This document shows positions 1-10,432 of a DNA stretch of 64,000 nucleotides, piece after piece. Numbering within the stretch: position 1 is the first letter of the stretch; each line of letters opens with the position of its first letter. Below the pieces are notes generated by a model, which made no database searches, was not told the DNA's origin, and worked only from the letters and a program-made list of their open reading frames with translations. A program made the translations under genes and the position numbers. The stretch comes from Aurantiacibacter rhizosphaerae (GTDB lineage Bacteria > Pseudomonadota > Alphaproteobacteria > Sphingomonadales > Sphingomonadaceae). The DNA lies in the NCBI RefSeq assembly GCF_009807005.1, contig NZ_WUBR01000001.1, forward strand, positions 682,001 to 746,000, read 5' to 3'.

Positions 1-1
1 C

Positions 2-1096
2 GATTTTCTTGCGCGGCGCGGTCCCGATGCACGCAGCGCCTCTCAGGATGACCTGGCGCGAGAGGTGTTCGGCCAGGAAACCAGCGACGCTGACGATGCA
101 ACCGTGCGCGTCTACATCCACCGACTGCGCAAGAAGCTGGAAGATTTCTACGCCGCGGATGATGAGGCGGACGGCGGGGTTCGCATCGTGCTGCCCTCGG
201 GAACCTATGCCCTCCGCATGGAAGGCGGCGGCGTGGAAGATGTGCAGACGAGGCCCGGCAGCTATCGCGCCAATCGCCCCAGCACGCTGATTGCCGCAGG
301 CGTGGCGCTGATTGTGTTGGCGCTGGTGGCGCTGTTCGCGTGGACCCAGCGCGCAGATGCGCCCAACGCATTCTGGCAGCCGCTGGCCGCATCGGACAGG
401 CCCGTGCTGCTGGTGCTGGGCGATTACTACATCTATGGCGAGATCGATCCTGTCCGGCCTGAGCAAAGCCGCCTGATCCGCGATTTCCGCGTGGATTCAG
501 AACAGGATCTGGCTGCGCTGCAGGAAGCGGAGCCTGATCGGTATGGGTATGCCGAGGACGTTGGCCTCAGCTATCTGCCGTTCTCCAGCGCATATGGACT
601 GCGCGATGTGATGCCGGTGCTGTCCCGCGGCGGCAAGGACGTGGAGGTGATCGCGTCGTCAGAGCTTACGCCCGACATGCTCAACCGTTTCGACATCGTC
701 TATGTTGGCCTTCTTTCCGGAATGGGATTGCTGGAAGAGCAGATCTTTGCGGGCAGCAGCCTGCGCATGGGCGAAAGTTATGACGAGATCGTGGACCGCG
801 AAAGCGGCCAGATCTGGACCAGCGAGGAAGCGCGCACGCTCGCCTCGCCGGCGTTCTATCGCGACTATGCCTATCTCACCCGCTTTACCGCTTCTACCGG
901 GGCGCAGGTGGTGGTGATCGCCAGCCAGCGGGAGACGGGACTGCGCGGAATCAGCCAGATCGTGGTGTCGGGCGAATTGCCTGCCGAGATGGATCAGGCC
1001 CTAGGCGGCAAGGGTTTTGAAGCGCTGGTGCAGGTAACAGGGCAGCAGGGCGCGGATCTGGATGACCGGACGATCCTGGCCCGGCAGCGTCGCTGA
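2..1096 (+). CDS. ToxR/CadC-like membrane-anchored winged-helix regulator (5' partial)
   Basis: The frame is open to the first bases of the window, so the true start lies upstream; the internal GTG at 65 is not a credible start. The N-terminal part matches the end of an OmpR/PhoB-type winged helix (TVRVYIHRLRKKLEDFY, then a beta-wing GTYALRM). A single membrane segment (LIAAGVALIVLALVALF) follows, then about 250 residues of presumably periplasmic domain that I do not recognise. DNA-binding domain, membrane anchor and sensor-like domain in that order is the ToxR/CadC layout. The inference is a one-component membrane regulator; its ligand and targets are unknown. ftsH follows after 173 bp. Confidence 0.6.
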   Translation, partial: DFLARRGPDARSASQDDLAREVFGQETSDADDATVRVYIHRLRKKLEDFYAADDEADGGVRIVLPSGTYALRMEGGGVEDVQTRPGSYRANRPSTLIAAGVALIVLALVALFAWTQRADAPNAFWQPLAASDRPVLLVLGDYYIYGEIDPVRPEQSRLIRDFRVDSEQDLAALQEAEPDRYGYAEDVGLSYLPFSSAYGLRDVMPVLSRGGKDVEVIASSELTPDMLNRFDIVYVGLLSGMGLLEEQIFAGSSLRMGESYDEIVDRESGQIWTSEEARTLASPAFYRDYAYLTRFTASTGAQVVVIASQRETGLRGISQIVVSGELPAEMDQALGGKGFEALVQVTGQQGADLDDRTILARQRR

Positions 1097-1269
1097 ACTT
1101 CGCAAACCACTGTAATTACAACACCTTTCGGTGAAACTCCGGTTCGCCTCGCGCGGGGCCTTGCGAGCAATCTTGCCAGCCATTGCCGGGCCAAAGCCCA
1201 TGGTCGCCGTTATCTTGTCATTCACCCAGCTACGCCTACATTGAGGCTTGCGAAAGGACACGTTCTCAC

Positions 1270-3237
1270 ATGAGTGACAATCAAGAGCCGGAAAATGGCA
1301 ACGGCGGCAACGGCGGTGGCAATCCCTGGATGAAAAGCCTGATGATTTGGGGCGGGATTTTCCTTGCCCTGTTGCTGGCTGTATCCCTGTTTGGCGGCCC
1401 GCGTGAAGCGCCCGGCACCGCGATCCTTTATTCCGATTTCAAGGACAAGGTCGCCGAAGGCTCCGTGGCCGAGGTGAAGATCGCGCCCGATCGGATTTCC
1501 GGCGTCCTAAAGAACGAAGAGCGTTTCGTGACCACGCCCGTTCCCGGCGATGTCAATCTCACCACCCAGCTGGAAGAGGCTGGCGTGGAATACACCGGCA
1601 CCCAGCCTGAGCAGATGAACGTGCTGCTGGTGGTGCTGATCCAGGCGCTGCCATTCCTGCTGATCCTGGGCATCGCATTCTTCGCGCTGCGACAGGTGCA
1701 GAAGGGCGGCGGCGCTGGCGGTGCAATGGGCTTTGGCAAATCCAAGGCAAAGCTGCTGACCGAGAAACAGGGCCGCGTGACGTTTGACGATGTTGCCGGC
1801 ATTGATGAAGCGCGCGAGGAATTGCAGGAAATCGTCGAGTTCCTGAAAGATCCGCAGCGCTTCTCCAAGCTGGGCGGACAGATCCCCAAGGGCGCGCTGC
1901 TGGTCGGCTCCCCCGGTACGGGTAAGACGCTGCTGGCCCGCGCGATTGCGGGTGAGGCTCGCGTGCCGTTTTTCACCATTTCAGGTTCCGACTTTGTCGA
2001 GATGTTCGTGGGCGTCGGCGCCAGCCGTGTGCGCGACATGTTCGAACAGGCGAAGAAGAACGCGCCCTGCATCGTTTTCATTGACGAAATCGACGCCGTG
2101 GGCCGTCATCGCGGCAATGGCGTTGGCAATTCCAATGACGAGCGCGAGCAGACGCTGAACCAGTTGCTGGTGGAGATGGATGGTTTTGAAGCCAATGAAG
2201 GCATCATCATCATCGCCGCCACCAACCGGCCTGACGTGCTGGACCCGGCGCTGCTGCGTCCCGGTCGTTTCGACCGTCAGGTTGTGGTGCCGATCCCCGA
2301 TATCGACGGCCGTGAGAAAATTCTGGCCGTCCACATGAAGAAGGTGCCGCTTGCACCCGACGTGAACCCACGCACCATCGCGCGCGGTACGCCCGGTTTC
2401 TCCGGTGCGGACCTTGCCAACCTCGTAAACGAAGCAGCCCTGCTGGCCGCGCGCCGTAACAAGCGCCTTGTTGCCATGCAGGAGTTCGAGGACGCCAAGG
2501 ACAAGGTGATGATGGGCTCCGAACGTCGATCCATGGTGATGACCGAGGACGAGAAGAAGATGACCGCCTATCACGAGGCCGGCCATGCCATCGTTGCCGT
2601 TCACGAAGAGGCGTCTGACCCGATCCACAAGGCCACCATCATTCCGCGCGGCCGCGCGCTGGGCATGGTGATGCGCCTGCCTGAGCGGGACAATTACTCC
2701 TACCACCGTGACAAGATGCACGCGAACCTCTCCGTTTCCATGGGTGGCCGCGTGGCGGAAGAAATCATCTTCGGGCACGACAAGGTTTCGTCCGGCGCGT
2801 CGTCAGATATCCAGTACGCTACCGATCTGGCGCGCAACATGGTCACCAAATGGGGCATGTCTGACAAGCTGGGCCCGTTGCAGTACGAGAGCAGCCAGGA
2901 AGGTTATCTCGGCATGGGCCAGACCACGCGCACGATGGCGGGTGCCGAAACCAACAAGCTGATCGACCAGGAGATCAAGGATCTGGTGGAAGGCGCGCAC
3001 AAGCGGGCAACGGACTTGCTGAGTACGCATGAGGATCAGCTGCACCTGTTGGCTCAGGCCATGCTGGAGTACGAGACGCTGACGGGTGACGAGATCAAGA
3101 CCTTGCTGGAAGACGGCAAGATCGATCGTCCCGATGCACCTTCCGGCCCCATCCCCGTGCAACCATCGCAAGGATCCTCGATCCCCAAGGCGGGCAAGCG
3201 ATTTGGCGGTGGCGGAGAAGCGCCGCAGGGAGCCTAA
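1270..3237 (+). CDS. ftsH: ATP-dependent zinc metalloprotease FtsH
   Basis: Membrane-anchored AAA+ protease that degrades misassembled membrane proteins and short-lived regulators. The 655-residue product has TM1 at about 22-41, a periplasmic domain, TM2 at about 117-140, Walker A GSPGTGKT at 213-220, Walker B ([10 protein letters not shown]) and the second region of homology ([17 protein letters not shown]). The zinc site is HEAGH, so all catalytic elements are present. The ATG at 1270 was chosen because GAAAGGA stands about 13 bases upstream and the preceding in-frame codons do not look like FtsH. The C-terminal tail is Pro/Gly/Ser-rich, as in many alphaproteobacteria. Confidence 0.98.
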   Translation: MSDNQEPENGNGGNGGGNPWMKSLMIWGGIFLALLLAVSLFGGPREAPGTAILYSDFKDKVAEGSVAEVKIAPDRISGVLKNEERFVTTPVPGDVNLTTQLEEAGVEYTGTQPEQMNVLLVVLIQALPFLLILGIAFFALRQVQKGGGAGGAMGFGKSKAKLLTEKQGRVTFDDVAGIDEAREELQEIVEFLKDPQRFSKLGGQIPKGALLVGSPGTGKTLLARAIAGEARVPFFTISGSDFVEMFVGVGASRVRDMFEQAKKNAPCIVFIDEIDAVGRHRGNGVGNSNDEREQTLNQLLVEMDGFEANEGIIIIAATNRPDVLDPALLRPGRFDRQVVVPIPDIDGREKILAVHMKKVPLAPDVNPRTIARGTPGFSGADLANLVNEAALLAARRNKRLVAMQEFEDAKDKVMMGSERRSMVMTEDEKKMTAYHEAGHAIVAVHEEASDPIHKATIIPRGRALGMVMRLPERDNYSYHRDKMHANLSVSMGGRVAEEIIFGHDKVSSGASSDIQYATDLARNMVTKWGMSDKLGPLQYESSQEGYLGMGQTTRTMAGAETNKLIDQEIKDLVEGAHKRATDLLSTHEDQLHLLAQAMLEYETLTGDEIKTLLEDGKIDRPDAPSGPIPVQPSQGSSIPKAGKRFGGGGEAPQGA

Positions 3238-3279
3238 TGCAGATTTGCGCGTTGGTGTGGTTCGAAAAAGGAAAACACG

Positions 3280-3558
3280 ATGAACCGTAAATTGCTTGCA
3301 GTTACTCTTGCGATCCCCGCACTCACACTGGCTGGCGCCTGTTCCGAACAGACGCAGGACAATGCCGAAACCATGGCCGAACGCGCCGCTGCCGATACAG
3401 AGGCGAACGCCGAAGTGATCGGCAACGAAATCCGCGAAGGCGCAATCGTCGCCGCCGATGGCGTTAGCAAGGGTGCCGCGGAATTGAGCGACGAACTGTC
3501 CGCCCGCGATGCGGCAGACCCCGATGATGGCGATGGCCAGTTGGACGGCACTGACTGA
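3280..3558 (+). CDS. small lipoprotein, function unknown
   Basis: The 92-residue product has a short basic N-terminus, a hydrophobic stretch and a lipobox (LAGAC), so it is probably lipidated at Cys21. The mature part is acidic, Ala-rich and likely helical, with no recognised domain. AAAAAGGAAAA stands just before the ATG as ribosome binding site. It follows ftsH in the same direction by 42 bp and may be co-transcribed. I do not recognise a family function. Confidence 0.75.
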   Translation: MNRKLLAVTLAIPALTLAGACSEQTQDNAETMAERAAADTEANAEVIGNEIREGAIVAADGVSKGAAELSDELSARDAADPDDGDGQLDGTD

Positions 3559-3585
3559 ACCTGTCGGATTAGTTGCCGGCAGGTT
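3558..3585 (+). terminator. weak hairpin after the small lipoprotein gene
   Basis: AACCTGTCGG and CCGGCAGGTT form a near-perfect 10-bp stem around an 8-base loop, beginning on the last base of the stop codon. No T-run follows, so terminator activity is uncertain. Confidence 0.3.
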
Positions 3586-3679
3586 TAGCGAATACAGATT
3601 TAGGAAAGGTGCGGTGCAGCAATGCGCCGCCCTTTCTCGTTCATGCGGCTAACCATGTGCCGGGTGGTGCTGACCAGGC

Positions 3680-4828
3680 CTAGAACAGCCCCAGCAGAAG
3701 CAGCATCTGAATAAACAGTGCGATGATGATCCAGATGAAAAGGCTCAACGCCAGCAACCGCCAGAAAGCGGAAATGCGGCGCAAGGAATAGGCTCCGCGC
3801 AATTGCTTGTAGAGGTGGATCGGCGGGATCACCAGGATGGCCAGCGTGCTGATCGCGCTGGGTATACCGATCATCGGAACAACCGAGACGATAATGAACA
3901 GCAGCGTCATGAAGCTGAGCGAATAGGTGACGAAGATCGCATGATCATAGGCGCCGAAACGCCGTTTCCAGAAGAACAGCAGCCAGACGAATGGGATCGA
4001 GATCGGTATCAGGAGCCAGGAGAACTTGTAGGCATTGGCCTGCAGCTTGTAGAGCATGAGGCTGGGGTTTTCGGTCCACTTGCCCACCGCCTTGTCGATA
4101 ATTGCGATGCCGGTGCCCTGTTTTGTGGTCTTTACGGTCGCGTCCGCGACTTCCGCTACGCCTTCAGTAGCGGGCTCCACCTCGCTCTCATCCCCGCGCG
4201 CGCCAGCCATGAACCCATCGGCAAAGTCGCGCATGGCGGAGCGCTCGCTGACAGCGGCGTCGCCCGCGTCCTTCTCCAGGGCGATGAGCCGCTCCAGCGT
4301 CTCGCGCCGCTGCTGCGCGGTCAGATCATCGGCGGCAAGTTCATCCTGCGCTAGCGCGATGTCCCTCGCCACCTCTTCGCGCACCTCGCTCGCGCTTATC
4401 TCGGAAGGTGCCTCGCCGGTAAAATCGGCGGGGGCTGTAAAGCCGAGCATCTGGAACACGGCGAACATCAGGAAAACGCTGAAAAGGAACAGCGCCATCG
4501 GTGACACGAAGCGGGCACGCTCGCCTTCGATATATCGCCGCGTAAGCGCGCCGGGTTTGAATGCCAGCAGGGGCAGGGTGCGCCATAGCTTACCCTCGAA
4601 ATGCAGCGCGCCGTGCAGCAGATCGTGCATGAAGGCACCGATGGTGCGGTGAATATGGCCCTGCTGGCCACAAGCATGGCAATACGCCCCGGTAAGGTTC
4701 GTGCCGCAGTTCAGGCATTTATCCGGCTGGTGCGGATGCACAGGCTTTGCACCGGAATCGGGATCCAGCGCGCGGGCGAGCAGGCCGCCTTCCGCCGCAG
4801 TCCCAAAGCCTTCGAAGATATCGCTCAT
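3680..4828 (-). CDS. DUF3667 zinc-ribbon membrane protein
   Basis: The 382-residue product has an N-terminal zinc ribbon with Cys38, Cys41, Cys50 and Cys53 (CLNCG...CHACGQ), then the DUF3667 signature region (FEGKLWRTLPLLAFKPG, RRYIEGERARFVSP). A first hydrophobic segment (about 110-130), a charged coiled-coil-like linker and four more membrane segments at the C-terminus follow. The family is common in Bacteroidetes and alphaproteobacteria and has no established function. It is transcribed against its neighbours as a single gene. Confidence 0.85.
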   Translation of the reverse strand: MSDIFEGFGTAAEGGLLARALDPDSGAKPVHPHQPDKCLNCGTNLTGAYCHACGQQGHIHRTIGAFMHDLLHGALHFEGKLWRTLPLLAFKPGALTRRYIEGERARFVSPMALFLFSVFLMFAVFQMLGFTAPADFTGEAPSEISASEVREEVARDIALAQDELAADDLTAQQRRETLERLIALEKDAGDAAVSERSAMRDFADGFMAGARGDESEVEPATEGVAEVADATVKTTKQGTGIAIIDKAVGKWTENPSLMLYKLQANAYKFSWLLIPISIPFVWLLFFWKRRFGAYDHAIFVTYSLSFMTLLFIIVSVVPMIGIPSAISTLAILVIPPIHLYKQLRGAYSLRRISAFWRLLALSLFIWIIIALFIQMLLLLGLF

Positions 4829-4936
4829 GCTGTTTCCCGCCCGTATGTCCCCGGCCAGACTAACCCCGCGCGGCTACAAGGTCGAGATGGAACAAAAGGG
4901 GATCGCGAGTGGTTGGTAAGGAAAGGAGAATTTTCG

Positions 4937-5173
4937 ATGAGTTCCGCAACACCCAATGCCCATCCCAAGTCCGATCCAGTGTCCAATGCCGAGAAGAAGC
5001 CAGAGAACTGGACCACGGGGGATGAAAAGATGACCGGCGCACAGGCCAGCTATCTCAAGACGCTGAGCGAAGAGGCCGGACAGCCCGAAGCCTATGATCC
5101 TGAAATGACCAAGGCCGATGCGTCCATTCGGATTGACGAATTGCAGGCGGCAACTGGTCGCGGGCAGGAATAG
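4937..5173 (+). CDS. DUF3072 family small protein
   Basis: The 78-residue soluble product carries the DUF3072 core (MTGAQASYLKTLSEEAG, then a helix ending IDELQAATGRG). The start was set at 4937 because GAAAGGAGA precedes it and translation of the longer upstream frame looks like shadow of the opposite-strand gene. Function unknown; the family is small and conserved. A strong bidirectional terminator follows. Confidence 0.85.
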   Translation: MSSATPNAHPKSDPVSNAEKKPENWTTGDEKMTGAQASYLKTLSEEAGQPEAYDPEMTKADASIRIDELQAATGRGQE

Positions 5174-5209
5174 CGCCCGTAACAAAGCCCGTATCACCGC
5201 TTTGAATGC

Positions 5210-5245
5210 AAAAAGGGGCTGCGCTTCGCAGCGCAGCCCCTTTTT
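5210..5245. terminator. bidirectional intrinsic terminator
   Basis: A perfect 16-bp inverted repeat (AAAAAGGGGCTGCGCT / AGCGCAGCCCCTTTTT) with a 4-base loop sits between the convergent DUF3072 gene and rpoZ. The A and T tracts on either side make it usable in both directions. Confidence 0.92.
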
Positions 5246-5269
5246 GTTTGGTTCTTGGATCAGAGGGCC

Positions 5270-5614
5270 TTAGCCGTCGTAATCGGCACCGATCGATGTG
5301 GAGCGGGTGGGCGCAGCAGCGGACAGGCGCATGGCTTCTGCCGACTGGCTCAGCGAACCGACCTCATCCGCCTCATCCTCTTCATCCGGCAGGACGCGCT
5401 GCAGCGACTGCACCAGCGATTCGGAAAGATGCTTCGGCTTGACAGTCTGCTCTGCAATTTCGCGCAGTGCGACGACCGGGTTCTTGTCGCGGTCACGATC
5501 AATGGTCATTTCCGCACCGCCGGAAATCTCGCGCGCACGCTGGGCAGCCAGCAGGACGAGATCGAAACGGTTGGGAACTTTGTCGACGCAATCTTCGACT
5601 GTAACGCGCGCCAT
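5270..5614 (-). CDS. rpoZ: RNA polymerase omega subunit
   Basis: The 114-residue product is a small RNA polymerase subunit that helps assemble beta-prime. It opens with the hallmark [20 protein letters not shown], followed by LAAQRAREI and the conserved [11 protein letters not shown] segment. The ATG at 5614 is the family start; the frame stays open further upstream but that part is not rpoZ-like. The acidic C-terminal tail is typical of sphingomonad omega. Confidence 0.97.
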   Translation of the reverse strand: MARVTVEDCVDKVPNRFDLVLLAAQRAREISGGAEMTIDRDRDKNPVVALREIAEQTVKPKHLSESLVQSLQRVLPDEEDEADEVGSLSQSAEAMRLSAAAPTRSTSIGADYDG

Positions 5615-5715
5615 GGGCACTCCGGATAAGCTGGTGTTTCGGAAAGTCTGCCATCTAGGAGGGCGTACTGGCCAAGTCAAGGTTTCCTGCGCGCGCCGGT
5701 ATGCTAACAGGGCTG

Positions 5716-6879
5716 ATGACCAGCGAATTCGATTACAGCGACCCCTCTCCTTTTTCAGCCAAGGCGCAAGGCCAGTCACTGACCTTCTTCCCCGATGGGG
5801 CAGACCGGAAGGGCGCCGTGCTGGAAATCATCAATGGCGCGCAATCCAGCCTGAAAATCGCCTTTTACATCTTCGCCGCGGATCTGGTGGGCGGAGAAGT
5901 GCGCGATGCGCTGGTGGCAGCGGCGCAGCGCGGCGTGGACGTGACGCTGATCGTCGATGGCTTCGGCGCCAATGTAGACGATGAGTTCTTCGCCGAGATG
6001 ACGGCGGCGGGCGGCACCTTCCTGGTGTTCATGGCCAAATGGTCTCGGCGCGCGCTGATCCGCAACCATCAGAAGATTCTTATCGCGGATGATCAGGTTG
6101 CCATGATGGGCGGCTTCAATATCGAGGATGATTATTTCGCGCCCCCGCATCAGAACGGCTGGAACGACCTTGGCTTCCGGTTGGAAGGCGATGCCGTTGG
6201 CCGCGTGGCGGAATGGTTTGCGCAATTGCGCGAATGGGCCGCCAACGACAAGGCGCAGTTCCGCGATATTCGCCACCGGGTGCGCAATTGGGACGATGGC
6301 GATGGCCCGGTGCAGGTCCTGATCGGCGGGCCGACCAAGGGCCTGTCCAGCTGGGCGCGCAGCGTGACGCAGGACATGGCCGAGGGCGAGAGGCTGGACA
6401 TGATGATGGCCTATTTCTCGCCCAACAAGCGTCTGCGCGGTTGCATCCGCAAAATTGCCCGCAAAGGCAAAACACACCTGCTGCTGGCGGGGAAGAGCGA
6501 CAACGCCGCCACCATCGGCGCGTCGCGGGCATTGCACGCGCAATTGCTGGAGGCCGGTGCGAAAATCTATGAATTCCAGCCGTGCAAGCTGCACACCAAG
6601 CTGATCGTGCTGGATGATGCGGTGTATCTGGGCAGCGCCAATTTCGACATGCGCAGCCTTTATGTGAATCTGGAAATCGTGCTGCGAATCGAGGATGCAG
6701 AGCTTGCGGAACGGATGCGCGGTTTCATTCACGATCACCTGCCAGCCAGCGAGCAGGTGACGCCCGAACTCCATGCCCGGCGGGCCACGCCGTGGACAAA
6801 GGCCAAGTGGTGGGCCAGCTGGTTCCTTGTTTCGGTGGTGGATTACACCGTCAGCCGGAAGCTGAACCTGGGCCTTTGA
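5716..6879 (+). CDS. phospholipase D / cardiolipin synthase-like protein
   Basis: The product has two PLD active-site motifs: HQKILIADD...GGFN in the first half and [10 protein letters not shown]...GSANFD in the second. These give the paired HxK(x)4D histidines needed for phosphatidyl transfer. At about 387 residues it is shorter than classical ClsA and lacks the two N-terminal membrane segments, which resembles ClsB-type or PLD-superfamily enzymes. It probably makes cardiolipin or hydrolyses phospholipid at the membrane; substrate is inferred only. The ATG at 5701 is an alternative start; neither has a strong ribosome site. Confidence 0.85.
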   Translation: MTSEFDYSDPSPFSAKAQGQSLTFFPDGADRKGAVLEIINGAQSSLKIAFYIFAADLVGGEVRDALVAAAQRGVDVTLIVDGFGANVDDEFFAEMTAAGGTFLVFMAKWSRRALIRNHQKILIADDQVAMMGGFNIEDDYFAPPHQNGWNDLGFRLEGDAVGRVAEWFAQLREWAANDKAQFRDIRHRVRNWDDGDGPVQVLIGGPTKGLSSWARSVTQDMAEGERLDMMMAYFSPNKRLRGCIRKIARKGKTHLLLAGKSDNAATIGASRALHAQLLEAGAKIYEFQPCKLHTKLIVLDDAVYLGSANFDMRSLYVNLEIVLRIEDAELAERMRGFIHDHLPASEQVTPELHARRATPWTKAKWWASWFLVSVVDYTVSRKLNLGL

Positions 6880-6977
6880 TCGTCGATCCCGGCACGGACG
6901 GCTGACCGGCCGCTTCGTAATTTTACGCAGCCCCGCGCAGAATAAATCTTGAGCGGTTTGGACGCAGCTATTTCGTC

Positions 6978-8747
6978 ATGAAGGATCGTGATGAAATCAG
7001 GCGTCTGACATTCGCCAGAAAGCCAATCGAAGTGGGGGTGTTTTGCCTGGCCATATCGGTAATTGCCATTGTCGCCATGCACGTGGGCTTTGCGTATGTG
7101 CCGGTGCGAACCACGGCAACGGCCATGGCATTGCTGGGCGTGCTGGGCGCGGGCACGCTGTATTTCGGCGTGTTCCGCACGATGCGCGGCGTGATCTTCG
7201 ATCTTACCGAACGCAACCGGCTGCTGCGGATGACGGAGGAGAACGCCAACGTCGGCCACTGGCGCGTGGATTTTAACACGGATGAGCTATTCTGGTCCGA
7301 TCAGACTTACAAGATCTACGGCTTGAGCAAGAGCGAGAAGCCGAACCTGCAAATCGCTATCGATGCCTTCCATCACGAAGACAGGTATCTGATCGAAGAC
7401 GCCGTGGAAACCGCACGAGAGACGGGCAAGCCTTACACCGTGAAGGCGCGGCTGCGGCGGCCGGACGGTTCGATCAGATATACAGAAGTGGTGGCACGCG
7501 TAGAACTGGACGGGGCGGGCAACCCGGCGGCGATCTTCGGCATATTTGCCGACAGGACGGAAGAAACTCTACTGAACGAGGAACTGATCGAGGCCCGTAA
7601 CGAGGCCGAGGCATCCGGCGCTGCAAAGGCCAGCTTCCTGGCCAAGATGAGCCACGAAATCCGCACGCCCATGAACGGCATCGTCGGCTTTGCAGACTTG
7701 CTGTTGCAGGAGGAAATGAAAACGTCCCAGCGGCGCATGGTGGAACTGATCGCCGAATCGGGCAAATCGCTCACGCTGCTGCTGAATGACATTCTGGACC
7801 TGTCGAAGATCGAGGCCGGGGAAACGGTGATCCGCAAGGAATCGACCGATGTCGGGCACATTGCCCGCCAGGTTGCCAAGCTGTTTGAACCCCAGGCGCG
7901 GGAAAAGGGCGTGGAGTTGAGGGTAAACGTTGCCCCCGATGTTCCGATCAACCTGATGGGAGACGGCCTGCGCCTGCGCCAGATTCTGTCAAACCTGCTG
8001 GGCAATGCCATCAAGTTTACAGAGCGCGGCTTTGTCGAGATCCGCGTGGAGGTGATTGCCGGCCAATTGCACTGCAAGGTTATCGACACGGGCATCGGCA
8101 TTTCTGAAGACGCGCAGAGAAAGGTGTTCGAGCCTTTCACCCAGTCCGATGGCACGGTGGAGGAACGGTACGGCGGAACGGGGCTGGGCCTGGCAATCTG
8201 CCGTCAGCTGACGACATTGATGGGCGGCCTGCTGGAACTGGAAAGCACCGAAGGCGAAGGCAGCATGTTCGACATGATCCTGCCGATAGAATATGCTGCG
8301 CTGCGCGGACCCGCCGCTGCTACGCGACCAAGCGCGCCAATGGCAGGGAACCAGCGGATCCTTCTGGCGGAGGATTACGATATCAATCAGCACCTGATTG
8401 CCGGCATGGCGAAAAACGCAGGTATCGAACTGGATATCGCCGAAGATGGCGAGGCGGCGTTGAGAATGGTGTGCGATGCCCAGGCGCAGGATTGCCAATA
8501 TGCCGCCGTGCTGATGGATGTGCAGATGCCGGTGATGGACGGCATAGAAGCCACCAGGAAAATCCGCGCCCTGGGCATAGACGGCCACACGCTGCCGATC
8601 ATCGCCCTTTCCGCCAACGCCTATCCCGATGATATCGAGGAGTGTCTGGCAGCCGGAATGCAAAGCCACATGGCCAAGCCGCTCAGCTATGACACCTTCA
8701 CCAATGAAGTCGGCCGCTGGCTGACACGGTCTTCCATGGCCGCCTGA
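6978..8747 (+). CDS. hybrid sensor histidine kinase (PAS-HisKA-HATPase-REC)
   Basis: Domain order: two membrane segments (about 18-42 and 46-65), a PAS fold (about 90-195), HisKA with phospho-acceptor His226 in FLAKMSHEIRTPMNGI, HATPase_c with N, G1 (DTGIGI) and G2 (GGTGLGLAI) boxes, and a C-terminal receiver with phospho-acceptor Asp514 (LMDVQMPVMDG). All catalytic residues are present, so autophosphorylation and internal phosphorelay are expected. There is no HPt domain and no adjacent response regulator, so the downstream partner must be elsewhere. The signal is unknown. Confidence 0.93.
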   Translation: MKDRDEIRRLTFARKPIEVGVFCLAISVIAIVAMHVGFAYVPVRTTATAMALLGVLGAGTLYFGVFRTMRGVIFDLTERNRLLRMTEENANVGHWRVDFNTDELFWSDQTYKIYGLSKSEKPNLQIAIDAFHHEDRYLIEDAVETARETGKPYTVKARLRRPDGSIRYTEVVARVELDGAGNPAAIFGIFADRTEETLLNEELIEARNEAEASGAAKASFLAKMSHEIRTPMNGIVGFADLLLQEEMKTSQRRMVELIAESGKSLTLLLNDILDLSKIEAGETVIRKESTDVGHIARQVAKLFEPQAREKGVELRVNVAPDVPINLMGDGLRLRQILSNLLGNAIKFTERGFVEIRVEVIAGQLHCKVIDTGIGISEDAQRKVFEPFTQSDGTVEERYGGTGLGLAICRQLTTLMGGLLELESTEGEGSMFDMILPIEYAALRGPAAATRPSAPMAGNQRILLAEDYDINQHLIAGMAKNAGIELDIAEDGEAALRMVCDAQAQDCQYAAVLMDVQMPVMDGIEATRKIRALGIDGHTLPIIALSANAYPDDIEECLAAGMQSHMAKPLSYDTFTNEVGRWLTRSSMAA

Positions 8748-8764
8748 TCGCAGGGCTTTCGCCC

Positions 8765-10285
8765 CTATTCGAACCCGTAGTCAGAATAATCCTTCATATT
8801 GGGGGAGGTGAACTTGGTGAACTCGCTCTGGAACAAGAGCGGCACGTTGCCGGTGGAGCCGTGGCGCTGTTTCGCCACGATCAGCGTCGCCTTGTTGCGC
8901 AGTTCCAGATAGCGATCTTCCCAGGTGCGGTACTTCTCCTTGTCCGCTTCGGAACTGGTTTCACTGGGCATGTCCGGGCGCAGCGACTCGTGGTAGTAAT
9001 CGGCGCGGAAGATGAACCACACCATGTCGGCGTCCTGCTCGATAGAACCGGATTCGCGCAGATCGGAAAGCATCGGGCGCTTGTCCTCGCGTTGCTCCAC
9101 CGCACGGCTTAGCTGCGACAGGGCAATCACCGGCACCTGCAGTTCCTTGGCCAGCGTTTTCAGGCCACGGCTGATTTCCGAAATTTCGTTCACGCGGTTG
9201 TCGCTGGCGCGGCCCGAACCCTGCAACAACTGCAGATAATCGACCACGATCAGCCCGATATCGTGCCGCCGTTTCAGCCGCCGCGCGCGGGTGCGCAGGG
9301 CGGAGATGGAAAGGGCGGGCGTATCATCGATATAAAGTGGCAGCTCCGCCAGCTTTTGCGCGGCGTAGGACAGTTTCTGAAACTCGTCTCGCTTCAGCGC
9401 GCCCGAACGCAGCGCTTCGGAAGAAATTTCCGCCTGTTCGGCAAGGATACGCGTGGCCAGCTGATCCGCGCTCATTTCCAGGCTGAAAAAGGCAGCGGGC
9501 GCGCCGTAGTTGTGGGGGCCGCCGTCGCGCTGGAATTTGAGGTGCTCCTCCGCACAATTGAAGGCGATGTTCATGGCGAGCGAGGATTTGCCCATGCCCG
9601 GACGCCCGGCCAGGATCACGAGGTCGGAATTGTGGAGGCCAGCGGTCTTGTTGTCGATGGTTTCCAGGCCCGTAGTCTTGCCCGACAGCTTGCCGCCGGA
9701 ATTCATCGCCGCTTCCACAAGCTTGATCGCTTCCATGGATGCGCTGCGGAAGGCGACGCCCGCTTTCTCGCTGGTGGCCCCTTCCGCCACCTCGAACAGG
9801 CGTGCCTCTGCTTGTTCGATCTGGCGCTGCGGTTCCACTTCTTCTGAGGTGTCCAGCGCGCCTTCCACCAGTTCGCGGCCCACGCCAACCAGCTCGCGCA
9901 GCAGGGCAAGATCATAGATCTGCTTTGCCAGTTCACGCGGGGCCAGCAAGCCCTGGCCATCGGCGGTAAGCTGCGCCAGGTAACCGGTGCCGCCCAGTTC
10001 CGATAACGCCTCGTCCCCTTCGAAATAGGGTTTGAGGGTTACCGGCGTCACCACCATCTGCCGATCGATCAGGGTCAGCACGCGTTCGTAGATTCGCCCG
10101 TGGATCGGCGCAAAGAAATGGCCTGCGCGCAATTCTACCGGCAATTCTTCCAGCACGCGGTTATCGATCAGCACGGCGCCAAGGAATGCGGCCTCCGCCT
10201 CCAGATTGGCGGGCAGGGTGCGGCCCTGTTCGGCGGGCTTGGAATCGGCGGCGGCAGAGCGGGTCAGCAGGTCTTGATCGGGCAT
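8765..10285 (-). CDS. dnaB: replicative DNA helicase DnaB
   Basis: Hexameric 5'-3' helicase that unwinds DNA at the replication fork. The 506-residue product has the DnaB N-terminal domain (PANLEAEAAFLGAVL), a linker and the RecA-like core with Walker A GRPGMGKSS at 227-235, Walker B (LIVVDYLQLL) and the DnaB motif ALSQLSRAVEQR. Length and motifs are standard. The long acidic/charged C-terminal insert before WEDRYLELRNKA is typical of alphaproteobacterial DnaB. It is divergent from the UPF0262 gene. Confidence 0.97.
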   Translation of the reverse strand: MPDQDLLTRSAAADSKPAEQGRTLPANLEAEAAFLGAVLIDNRVLEELPVELRAGHFFAPIHGRIYERVLTLIDRQMVVTPVTLKPYFEGDEALSELGGTGYLAQLTADGQGLLAPRELAKQIYDLALLRELVGVGRELVEGALDTSEEVEPQRQIEQAEARLFEVAEGATSEKAGVAFRSASMEAIKLVEAAMNSGGKLSGKTTGLETIDNKTAGLHNSDLVILAGRPGMGKSSLAMNIAFNCAEEHLKFQRDGGPHNYGAPAAFFSLEMSADQLATRILAEQAEISSEALRSGALKRDEFQKLSYAAQKLAELPLYIDDTPALSISALRTRARRLKRRHDIGLIVVDYLQLLQGSGRASDNRVNEISEISRGLKTLAKELQVPVIALSQLSRAVEQREDKRPMLSDLRESGSIEQDADMVWFIFRADYYHESLRPDMPSETSSEADKEKYRTWEDRYLELRNKATLIVAKQRHGSTGNVPLLFQSEFTKFTSPNMKDYSDYGFE

Positions 10286-10432
10286 GGCAGCGTGATGGGC
10301 GTGTGCGCGGCGTATCGCAAGATTGACAATGGCAAAGTTACACCTGCAACCCTGTGGATAGCGTGGAGAATATTCGCCAGGCTGCTATTGCCATTGAATG
10401 CAGTCGCCCACTGGGGCAGGAGGGCAGCGACC

